Positions 1 through 8,889 of a DNA stretch of 64,000 nucleotides are shown here, piece after piece. The stretch is from Rhodocyclaceae bacterium (GTDB taxonomy: Bacteria > Pseudomonadota > Gammaproteobacteria > Burkholderiales > Rhodocyclaceae): assembly GCA_023150275.1 (NCBI GenBank), contig JAKLLG010000006.1:124001-188000 (forward strand), written 5' to 3'. The number at the start of each line of letters is the position of its first letter. Position 1 is the first letter of the stretch. Below the pieces are notes generated by a model. It was given only the letters and a program-made list of their open reading frames with translations, searched no databases and had not been told where the DNA came from. A program made the position numbers and the translations under genes.

Positions 1-2155
<2,155 letters not shown>

Positions 2156-2324
2156 GGCGGTGTCTTTCTGGCGAGTCGGGTTGAAAGGCGTGGAACGCGT
2201 GGAATGGATTGAGCGCCGACTATGCGCGGGAGACTTTTCGCCAATGCATTGCGCCGACACGGCCGTTCGTGGGTTGAACGGTCCAGCGGGCTAGGCCATG
2301 CGGATCACCGTCTGTTACGGAATT

Positions 2325-2350
2325 GCACATGATCCGAACGGATCATGTGC
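2325..2350. promoter_or_regulatory. Perfect 12-bp inverted repeat in divergent intergenic region, putative operator A
   Basis: Arms of 12 bp at 2325-2336 and 2339-2350 are separated by AA. The core TGATCCGAACGGATCA occupies 2330-2345. No T-run follows on either strand, which argues against a terminator. The site lies between the start of the nuclease gene (2155) and the PEP-CTERM gene (2453). The same core, on the opposite strand, lies at 2997-3012. A half-site CGGATCA is at 2301-2307. The rest of the 2156-2452 gap shows nothing else I can name. Confidence 0.6.
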
Positions 2351-2452
2351 GTCGCGGCAATCCGTCACAATGCTCTCGGCATTTGCCGGGTAGGATCGCA
2401 GCCGTTTTCGTTCCCTTGCCAACACGCGTTTCCAGTTTCGAAGGATGAAATG

Positions 2453-2941
2453 ATGCGAACCCTTGTGAAGTTCCTGCTCCTTGCCGCTGCCGCCGGCGCC
2501 AACCATGCCCTTGCGTCCGGCGATGCGCTGCCGCCGGTGACTCTCATTGCACCGTCCGGCGCGGCGGGCGTGGTCATCGTCGCCGGGGGCACCGATCCGA
2601 CGACCTGGGAAAGATTCAATGTCGGTGCGTCGGGATCGATCATTCTTGTTGGTGGTGGAGATATCGGGCTCGGCACGACACGCCCCCCGGGCGATGGTGG
2701 AAGCATCGCCTTGCCGCCTGGCGGGCAGATCGTGCTGGGCAACCCGGGTGGGATCTCGATTTCCGGCGCTGCGGTGAGCAACGGCGTGACGGATCGCGGT
2801 GGGATCGTCACCGGCATCTTGTCCACGCCGGTCGTGGGCGGGTACCTGGTTGCCGCCAGCGTTCCCGAGCCTGCCACGCCAGCGATGCTCCTGGCCGGGC
2901 TTGGTCTGCTGGCAGCCGTACGGCGCAAGTCGGTGCGCTGA
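2453..2941 (+). CDS. PEP-CTERM sorting-domain protein of unknown function
   Basis: This encodes a small (162-residue) exported protein. It has an N-terminal signal peptide (KFLLLAAAAGANHALA), a glycine- and proline-rich middle without a recognisable domain, and a C-terminal PEP-CTERM signal: VPEP, a hydrophobic helix and a basic RRKSVR tail. Such signals are known to be processed by exosortase, which anchors or releases the protein at the cell surface; no exosortase gene is in this window. Two adjacent ATGs (2450 and 2453) are possible starts. The GAAGGA at 2440-2445 is better spaced for 2453. The palindrome at 2325-2350 lies about 100 bp upstream. Confidence 0.85.
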   Translation: MRTLVKFLLLAAAAGANHALASGDALPPVTLIAPSGAAGVVIVAGGTDPTTWERFNVGASGSIILVGGGDIGLGTTRPPGDGGSIALPPGGQIVLGNPGGISISGAAVSNGVTDRGGIVTGILSTPVVGGYLVAASVPEPATPAMLLAGLGLLAAVRRKSVR

Positions 2942-2995
2942 TCGGCGCTGCGGGTGTCACATGGCGGTCATCAATCCACCGTGCCCTGACATTTT

Positions 2996-3013
2996 CTGAT
3001 CCGTTCGGATCAG
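2996..3013. promoter_or_regulatory. Inverted repeat upstream of second PEP-CTERM gene, putative operator B
   Basis: Arms of 8 bp (CTGATCCG and CGGATCAG) flank TT. The 16-bp core at 2997-3012 is identical, read on the other strand, to the core at 2330-2345. It lies 55 bp after the stop of the preceding PEP-CTERM gene and 129 bp before the ATG at 3142. It is not followed by a T-run. A 9-mer, CGGAATTGC, abuts it at 3015-3023 and also occurs beside the first palindrome at 2318-2326. Confidence 0.6.
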
Positions 3014-3141
3014 TCGGAATTGCCACTCGCGACGGGTGGGTTGTCATACGGCGTTTGTAGAGTTGTCGCTGTCGCTGCTCCACGGCAGCGCAGAAACCCA
3101 CAACGACTTTGGCAACCTCAACCCCCAGCAAGGATTCCGAC

Positions 3142-3864
3142 ATGCTCCGCAAATCACTCGTTACGCTGCTGCTGGCCGGCCTCGCCATCTCCAGCGCCCA
3201 GGCCGATACGGTCGCTCAATGGAACTTCAATTCGAACCCTGTCGACACCAGTACCTCGACCGGATCGTTGTTGCCGTCGATCGGCAGCGGCACGGCCGGC
3301 ACGATCGGCGGTGTCAGCAGCGCCTTTGCATCCGGTACCAGCAATGGCGGTTCGTCGGATACGGCCGCCACTGACGACTCCGGCTGGCAGACGACTGGCT
3401 ACAGCCTGCAGGGCGCGGCAAACAAGAATGCCGGCGTGGAGTTCAAGGTCAGCACCCTCGGTTTCCAGAATATCGTGATCGGCTACGATCTGCGTCACAG
3501 CAATACCAGCTCGCGCTACGAGCAGGTGCAGTACAGCCTGGACGGCATCACCTTCACCGATATCGCAGGTTTCGACGGCAATGCCGGCGATACCTGGTTC
3601 AACGGTCGCAGCGTCGATCTGTCGTCGATCCTCGGCGCCAACAACAATGCGAGCTTCGCCTTCCGCGTCGTATCGGCATTTGCGCCGGGCAGCGCTGCGT
3701 ACCTGGCTTCCGCCGCCGACAAGTCCTATGGCACCGCCGGCACCTGGCGCTTCGACATGGTCACCGTCAGCGCGATGCCGGTTCCCGAGCCCGGCTCCTA
3801 CGCACTGTTCCTCGCCGGTATCGGCCTGATGGGGACAGTGGCCCGCCGTCGTTCGCGCGGCTGA
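3142..3864 (+). CDS. PEP-CTERM sorting-domain protein
   Basis: This is a 240-residue exported protein. A signal peptide ends in SAQA near residue 22, and the mature part begins TVAQWNFNSNP, a beta-sandwich-like start often seen in PEP-CTERM surface proteins. The C-terminus is PVPEPGSYALFLAGIGLM followed by ARRRSRG, a textbook PEP-CTERM tripartite signal. The ATG at 3142 is chosen because AAGGA lies at 3130-3134 and the signal peptide begins there; the frame is open further upstream. Its substrate or partner is unknown. The gene sits between another PEP-CTERM gene and a secreted 5'-nucleotidase on the same strand, with the shared palindrome 129 bp upstream. Confidence 0.85.
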   Translation: MLRKSLVTLLLAGLAISSAQADTVAQWNFNSNPVDTSTSTGSLLPSIGSGTAGTIGGVSSAFASGTSNGGSSDTAATDDSGWQTTGYSLQGAANKNAGVEFKVSTLGFQNIVIGYDLRHSNTSSRYEQVQYSLDGITFTDIAGFDGNAGDTWFNGRSVDLSSILGANNNASFAFRVVSAFAPGSAAYLASAADKSYGTAGTWRFDMVTVSAMPVPEPGSYALFLAGIGLMGTVARRRSRG

Positions 3865-3944
3865 AGAAAACCCGTCGCACCCGCAACCCCGACCCCAACC
3901 TCAACTCCATCCCCGACACAAAAATTATTTTCGGAGAAATCCCA

Positions 3945-6260
3945 ATGCGCATCTCCTTCAAGCCGCTTGTTCTTTCGCTCGCGCTGGCGCTTCCCGGCCT
4001 TGCCATCGCCGAGGGCGTCACCGTCCTGCACGTCGGCGATCAGGAATCCTGGCTGATTTCGGCACAGGGCAACCTGCGCGACAACGCCGGTCAGGCGATC
4101 TCGTTCTACGGCGGCGTCGACCGTCTGGCGACGGTGATCGCCAACGCCCGTGCCGCCGCTGCCGCTGCCGGCAAGTCCGTCGTCACGCTGAACGCCGGCG
4201 ATTCCTTCCTCCCCGGCCCGCGCCTCAATGCGAGTTTTGCCAATCTGGCGAACGCCAACCCCGATGATGGCGGCCAGGATTTCTATGACGCGATCGCTTC
4301 CCGCCAGATCGGTTTCGACGCGACGACCTTCGGCAATCACGAGTTTGATCTCGACAATACCGGCCCGGTGGCGGCGCGTTTCGCGAAGGTCTCCGGTTCG
4401 ACCTACCTGTCGGTGAACCTCGATTTCAGCGTGACCCCGGAGCTGGCCGATCTGGCGGCGACCGGCAAGGTTGCGCCGTCGAAGATCGTCAGCACCGCCG
4501 GCGGCAAGAAGATCGGCATCGTCGGCGCCACGACCCCGCTGCTGCCCGGCATTTCCTCGCCGCCGGCCGGCATCATGAAGGAGTGGAGCGCCGCCAGCAC
4601 CGAGGCGCAGAACCTGGCTGCGATGGTTCCGCTGGTACAGACCGAGGTCGATCGCCTGCGCAATGACGAGGGCGTCACCGTGGTCATCGTGATGAGCCAC
4701 CTGCAGGGGGCGCAGAACGAGCGCAACGCGCTGATTCCGGCGCTGCGCGGCGTCGATCTCGTCATCTCCGGCGGTGGCCATGAGTTGATGACCGATCCGG
4801 ACGATCTGCTGATCAGTGGCGGCGTGGCACCGACCTTTTCGACGCATCCGATCTACGCCAATGACCTCGACGGCAAGGCCGTTCCGCTTGTCACCGGCCA
4901 CTTCGGCAACCGCTACGTCGGCGAAGTCAACCTGACGATCGACGATGGCACCGGTCGCGTCGCCAGCCTTGACGGTACGCGCATGATCCGCGTCAGCGGC
5001 GCCGCAGCCGACGCCGACAAGGTGGCCGGCAATGCCACGCTCAACGCGCAGGTGGTGACGCCGGTGCTGAACTACATCGCCGCCCTCAACGCGCAGGTGC
5101 TCGGCACGACCGCCACCAAACTGAACGGCCCGACGCACGCTGCCTGCACCCCGGCGCCGTGCCAATACACCGAGGGCGTGCGCAACGCCGAAACCGGCCT
5201 CGGCAATCTTGTCGCCGACGCGATGCGCTTCGCCGGGAAGACCGACGTGGCGATCCAGAACGGTGGCGGCATCCGCACCAACATCGCGGCTGCCGGCAAC
5301 GTGACCATGGGCGACACCTTCAACATCCTGCCCTTCACCAATCTGGTGAAGCGCGCCCCGCTGATGAATGCCGCGCAGCTGAAGGACATCCTCGAACACT
5401 CGGTCAGTTCGGCCAACGCTACCGGCGCTGCCAACGGCAAGTTCGCGCAGGTGTCCGGGATGAAGGTGTTCTACGATACGAGCCGGACGCCGCGCAGTTC
5501 GGTGGTGGCCAACGTCAACACCGGCGACCGCGTCCGTCGTGTGGTGCTCGATGACGGCACGGTGCTGATCGACAACGGCGTCGTCATCAACACGACGCGC
5601 AGCTTCTCCTTCACCACCATCGACTTCACGGCCAACGGCGGCGACAACTATCCGTTCGCCGCGAACGGCGTCGTCTTCGAGAACGATCCCTTCACCATCA
5701 CCTATCAGGAAGCGCTGGCCAACTTCATCAAGGCGCCGAAGGCCAATGGCGGCCTGCAGCGTGACAACGCGGCCGACGGCGACGAGATCACCGTCAACAT
5801 GTACGGCGAGGAGAACGCCTTCGACCTGCACGGACGTCTGGTCGACGCTGCTGTTGGCGTTGCCGTTCCGGGCCAGATCAAGAACGGCACGGCCGGTCGC
5901 GACACGATTGTCGGCACCGCCGGCGATGACGTGATCAACGGCGGCTCGGGGGCTGACACGCTGACTGGCGGCGCCGGTGGCGACCGCTTCGTCTTCACCA
6001 GCCTGCGCGATGCCGGCGATCTGATCACCGACTTCACACCGTATGCCGACAAGCTCGATCTGAGCGCCTTGTTCGCCAGTCTCGGCATCACGCCGGCGCA
6101 GGCGTTCGCCAACGGCCATATCGTCGTCAAGGATGTCGTCGGCGGCGCCAGTGTGCAGATCGACGTCGATGGCGCCGGGCCGGCTGCCGCCCGCCCATTG
6201 GTCACGCTCAAGGGCCTGACCGCGAAGCAGATCGTTCTGGCCCGCGACCTCGGCCTTTAA
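3945..6260 (+). CDS. Secreted bifunctional metallophosphatase/5'-nucleotidase with C-terminal RTX repeats
   Basis: The 771-residue product has a signal peptide (about residues 1-22), a calcineurin-like metallophosphatase domain (NAGDSFLPGPR, FGNHEFDLD, ISGGGHE) and the 5'-nucleotidase C-terminal domain (QNGGGIRTNI, NGGDNYPF). It then carries about 130 residues with two or three RTX-type glycine/aspartate nonapeptides (GTAGDDVINGGSGADTLTGG) and an RTX-style tail. The expected reaction is release of phosphate from extracellular nucleotides. The first metal motif reads LHVGDQES, so the usual DxH is DxE; related secreted members with DLE are known, so this is probably a subfamily trait. Combining a Sec signal with RTX repeats leaves the export route uncertain. 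There is no PEP-CTERM tail. The neighbouring nuclease would supply nucleotides. Confidence 0.88.
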   Translation: MRISFKPLVLSLALALPGLAIAEGVTVLHVGDQESWLISAQGNLRDNAGQAISFYGGVDRLATVIANARAAAAAAGKSVVTLNAGDSFLPGPRLNASFANLANANPDDGGQDFYDAIASRQIGFDATTFGNHEFDLDNTGPVAARFAKVSGSTYLSVNLDFSVTPELADLAATGKVAPSKIVSTAGGKKIGIVGATTPLLPGISSPPAGIMKEWSAASTEAQNLAAMVPLVQTEVDRLRNDEGVTVVIVMSHLQGAQNERNALIPALRGVDLVISGGGHELMTDPDDLLISGGVAPTFSTHPIYANDLDGKAVPLVTGHFGNRYVGEVNLTIDDGTGRVASLDGTRMIRVSGAAADADKVAGNATLNAQVVTPVLNYIAALNAQVLGTTATKLNGPTHAACTPAPCQYTEGVRNAETGLGNLVADAMRFAGKTDVAIQNGGGIRTNIAAAGNVTMGDTFNILPFTNLVKRAPLMNAAQLKDILEHSVSSANATGAANGKFAQVSGMKVFYDTSRTPRSSVVANVNTGDRVRRVVLDDGTVLIDNGVVINTTRSFSFTTIDFTANGGDNYPFAANGVVFENDPFTITYQEALANFIKAPKANGGLQRDNAADGDEITVNMYGEENAFDLHGRLVDAAVGVAVPGQIKNGTAGRDTIVGTAGDDVINGGSGADTLTGGAGGDRFVFTSLRDAGDLITDFTPYADKLDLSALFASLGITPAQAFANGHIVVKDVVGGASVQIDVDGAGPAAARPLVTLKGLTAKQIVLARDLGL

Positions 6261-6290
6261 TCCTTGTCGAACACACCCAGGAGTCTTCTC

Positions 6291-6812
6291 ATGCGCAACA
6301 TCTTCCGCATCACCGCTCTCGCTGCCGCCTTGCTCGGCGCCATGCCTGCCGCCCAGGCGGCCGTCCAGACGTATTCCTTCAACGGCGCGATCGATTCCGG
6401 TCACTACCTCGGCGAAACCTTCTCCGGCCAGTTCAGTTTCGACGATGCCGGGCTGAGCCTCAGTGGCACGGAGTACGTGAATCTCGCCAGCCTGTCGCTG
6501 AATTTCCTGAGCACGAACTGGACGCTGGCCAACGCCGTGCCGCTGTCGAATAGCGATGTCACCTTCGAGAACGGCAACTTCCTCGGCCTGTCCTTCAGTG
6601 CCGAGAGCGCCAACGTCAGCTTTTCGGTGATCCCCGGCTTCTCGGCGGTGTCGGAGTCCTTCATCGCTTACGACACGCCGCTCGGCAACTCCGGTGCCGG
6701 CAGCGTGATCTACGCCGCGGTTCCGGAACCCGAGTCGTACGCACTGCTGCTCGCGGGCCTCGGCCTGATGGGCGTTCTGGCGCGTCGGCGCGCGCGTGCT
6801 ACGGCGGTCTGA
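6291..6812 (+). CDS. PEP-CTERM sorting-domain protein
   Basis: This is a 173-residue exported protein, the third of its class in 4.4 kb. A signal peptide ends in PAAQA (about residue 23), a beta-rich body begins TYSFNGAIDSGHYLGETFSG, and the C-terminus is VPEPESYALLLAGLGLM followed by ARRRARATAV. The start at 6291 has CAGGAG at 6278-6283. The upstream gene stops only 30 bp before, so the two are probably co-transcribed. The body resembles short PEP-CTERM proteins seen beside secreted enzymes, but I can assign no function. Confidence 0.85.
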   Translation: MRNIFRITALAAALLGAMPAAQAAVQTYSFNGAIDSGHYLGETFSGQFSFDDAGLSLSGTEYVNLASLSLNFLSTNWTLANAVPLSNSDVTFENGNFLGLSFSAESANVSFSVIPGFSAVSESFIAYDTPLGNSGAGSVIYAAVPEPESYALLLAGLGLMGVLARRRARATAV

Positions 6813-6843
6813 TTTCCGCCTGATTGCGAAGTTCTTCTTCGTG

Positions 6844-6874
6844 GAAAACGCGGCCGCTGTCGGACCGCGTTTTC
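6844..6874. terminator. Bidirectional intrinsic terminator between convergent genes
   Basis: A 10-bp stem, GAAAACGCGG (6844-6853) with CCGCGTTTTC (6865-6874), closes an 11-nt loop that can pair further (CCG/CGG). The A-rich and T-rich stem flanks allow use on both strands. It sits between the PEP-CTERM stop (6812) and overlaps the mnmC stop codon. Confidence 0.75.
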
Positions 6875-8889
6875 TATTTGCGGTCGGTACGGCGCGGCCG
6901 GCGCCCGAGGAAGCGCTGCGGCGCCAGCGCCTGCGCGAGGCCGTGTGGCAGGATGGCCGGTGCGCCGGTCATCTGGTCCGCCAGCAGTTCGCCGGCGAGC
7001 GCCGACCAGACGATGCCGCGTGCGCCAAAGCCGTTCGCCAGCCAGAGACCGGGGGGCGCGCTGTCCTCCCCGAGACGCGGCACGGCGCCAATGATGGGCA
7101 GGCGATCGGGCGAGGCGGGGCGGAAGCCGGTACGGCCCGGCAGCCCGGCCGGAGCGAGGCCGGCGCTGTAGCCGGGGAGCATGAATTCCAGCTTGGCGAG
7201 ATTTTCGGCGTGGTCGGCGTCGCGTACGGCGGCGTCGGCGTCCTTCATCAGGAAGGTGGCACCGGCGTAGCGTTCGCCGGCGATTTCCGGCGTCACGTAG
7301 CCGAGACGACAGACCACGCAATGCGGCGCTGACGTGGGCGCGGCTGGCAGGTGCGTGACCTGGCCGCGCGCCGGAAAGACCGGGAGCCAGTCGCCGAGGA
7401 GCCGGCGGGCGTCGGCGGCATTGGCGACAATCATCTGTGCTGCTTCGGCCACACAGCAGCCCTGTGCATCCAGTGCCTGCCAGCGACCGTCGGTGTATGC
7501 GATACGGTCGATGCGGATGCCGTAGCGCGTGCTGATCGCGTTGCGGTACTGCAGCAGGTTGGCCTTGCAGTAGGCAGCGGGCGAGACCCAGCCGCCACCG
7601 GGAAACCACCAGCCACCGCTGCTGACCGGCCAGCCGCACAGCCGGGCGGCTTCCTCGCGCTCGACGAAACGCAGGTAATCGGCGGGCGGCGCCTGTTCGG
7701 CGACGATGCGACGCTGCGTTGCCTCGTGCGTGGCATCGCGGGCGAGGTGGAGTACGCCGCTTCGGCCGATGAGTTCGTCGGCGAGTTCGGGGAGGGCTGT
7801 CGCCAGCGCATCGAGATGGCGGCGCGTGGCGAGAAAGCCGGCCCGCGTGATCTGCGCGAGCGGGCCGTCGTCGCGCGCGGGCAGTGGGCGCAGTACGCCG
7901 GCGCGGTTGCCGGAGGCGCCTTTGCCGGGGCCGGCCGCGGCGTCGATGATCGTAACCTGCCAGCCGCGTGCGGCAAGGCGGTTGGCGACGGTGCTGCCGG
8001 CGAGTCCGGCGCCGAGCACCAGAGCGCAATGGTGTATTCCGGCGCCGGGCACCATGGCGCGCTTGTGCGTTCCGGCACCGCACGCGAATGCACTGTTGCA
8101 CTTGCCGGCAGCGGCTGGATCGACCTGATCGTTGTCTTGCGTTTGGCCCGGTTCGTGCGGCGAGAGCGTCGGCCGGGTGCCACGCAGCATTTCGCGCTTG
8201 CCGGCGAATCCCGCTGTTTTTTCCAGAAGCCAGCCGTGTGCGGCCAGCGCCTCCCGCACGCTGCCGGCGACTGACCAGGTGGCCAGTGTCGCGCCCGGTG
8301 CGGCGAGTGACGACAGGGCGCCGAGCAGTTCAGGGCACCACAGATCCGGATTCTTTGCTGGCGAGAATCCGTCGAGGTAGAGGGCGTCCGCCTCTACATC
8401 GAGTTGTGGCAGCCAGTAGGTGGCGTCGCCGAAGACGAGGTCGAGCACGACACGGCCGCCTTCGAACTGCAGACGGTGCAGTGCGGGAACGAGCGGTGGC
8501 CATTGTGCCTGCAGGGCTGTGGCGAGCGCCGCGAGCTCCGGCCAGGCAGCGTGCAGCGTGGCGAGATCGTCAGCAGTAAACGGGTGTTTCTCGATGGAGA
8601 CGAAGTGCAGGCGTTCGCAGCGCTGCGGATCATCCCTCCAGGCGGCCCAGGTGGCGAGGAAGTTGAGGCCGAGGCCGAAGCCGGTCTCGACGATGACGAA
8701 GCGTTCATGGCCCTGCCAGCGTTGCGGCAGGTCGTTGCCGGCGAGGAACACGTGCCGCGCCTGGCCGAGGCCGCCGGCCGTGGCGTGATAGATGTCGCCG
8801 TAGGTTTCGGAGCGAGGCGTACCGTCGGCGCCGAGGCAGAGGCGGGCGGGCACCACGGCAGCCTGTGCGCTGCCGGGCGTGTCAGGCAT
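6874..8889 (-). CDS. mnmC: MnmC, bifunctional tRNA wobble-uridine modification enzyme
   Basis: The 671-residue product (E. coli MnmC has 668) makes the last two steps of mnm5s2U34 synthesis in tRNA. The N-terminal methyltransferase half carries the SAM motif VETGFGLGLNFL and LYLDGFSPAKNPDLW. The C-terminal half is a FAD-dependent oxidoreductase starting ALVLGAGLAGS with KGASGNRAGVLRPLPA. The start at 8889 (ATG) has GAGG about 8 nt upstream and overlaps the stop of the upstream diguanylate cyclase gene by 8 bp, so the two are translationally coupled; an in-frame extension to 8961 is less likely. The linker between the halves contains a triplicated 33-nt unit (7993-8091). Confidence 0.95.
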   Translation of the reverse strand: MPDTPGSAQAAVVPARLCLGADGTPRSETYGDIYHATAGGLGQARHVFLAGNDLPQRWQGHERFVIVETGFGLGLNFLATWAAWRDDPQRCERLHFVSIEKHPFTADDLATLHAAWPELAALATALQAQWPPLVPALHRLQFEGGRVVLDLVFGDATYWLPQLDVEADALYLDGFSPAKNPDLWCPELLGALSSLAAPGATLATWSVAGSVREALAAHGWLLEKTAGFAGKREMLRGTRPTLSPHEPGQTQDNDQVDPAAAGKCNSAFACGAGTHKRAMVPGAGIHHCALVLGAGLAGSTVANRLAARGWQVTIIDAAAGPGKGASGNRAGVLRPLPARDDGPLAQITRAGFLATRRHLDALATALPELADELIGRSGVLHLARDATHEATQRRIVAEQAPPADYLRFVEREEAARLCGWPVSSGGWWFPGGGWVSPAAYCKANLLQYRNAISTRYGIRIDRIAYTDGRWQALDAQGCCVAEAAQMIVANAADARRLLGDWLPVFPARGQVTHLPAAPTSAPHCVVCRLGYVTPEIAGERYAGATFLMKDADAAVRDADHAENLAKLEFMLPGYSAGLAPAGLPGRTGFRPASPDRLPIIGAVPRLGEDSAPPGLWLANGFGARGIVWSALAGELLADQMTGAPAILPHGLAQALAPQRFLGRRPRRTDRK
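7993..8091 (-). repeat. Three imperfect 33-nt tandem units in the mnmC interdomain linker
   Basis: Read on the coding strand, units at 8091-8059, 8058-8026 and 8025-7993 encode AFACGAGTHKR, AMVPGAGIHHC and ALVLGAGLAGS. The last is the genuine FAD-binding Gly motif. The first two look like decayed copies of it inserted between the methyltransferase and oxidoreductase halves. Confidence 0.6.

Noticed and set aside
2991..3013. Palindrome after the first PEP-CTERM gene considered as a terminator
   Set aside because: The stem is only moderate in GC and has no T-run on either strand; its identity with the upstream palindrome fits an operator better.
3798..6404. 868-codon open frame antisense to the 5'-nucleotidase gene
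   Set aside because: GC-rich codon bias keeps the opposite strand open; the protein is His/Arg/Asp-rich without domains, while the plus strand encodes a clear enzyme.
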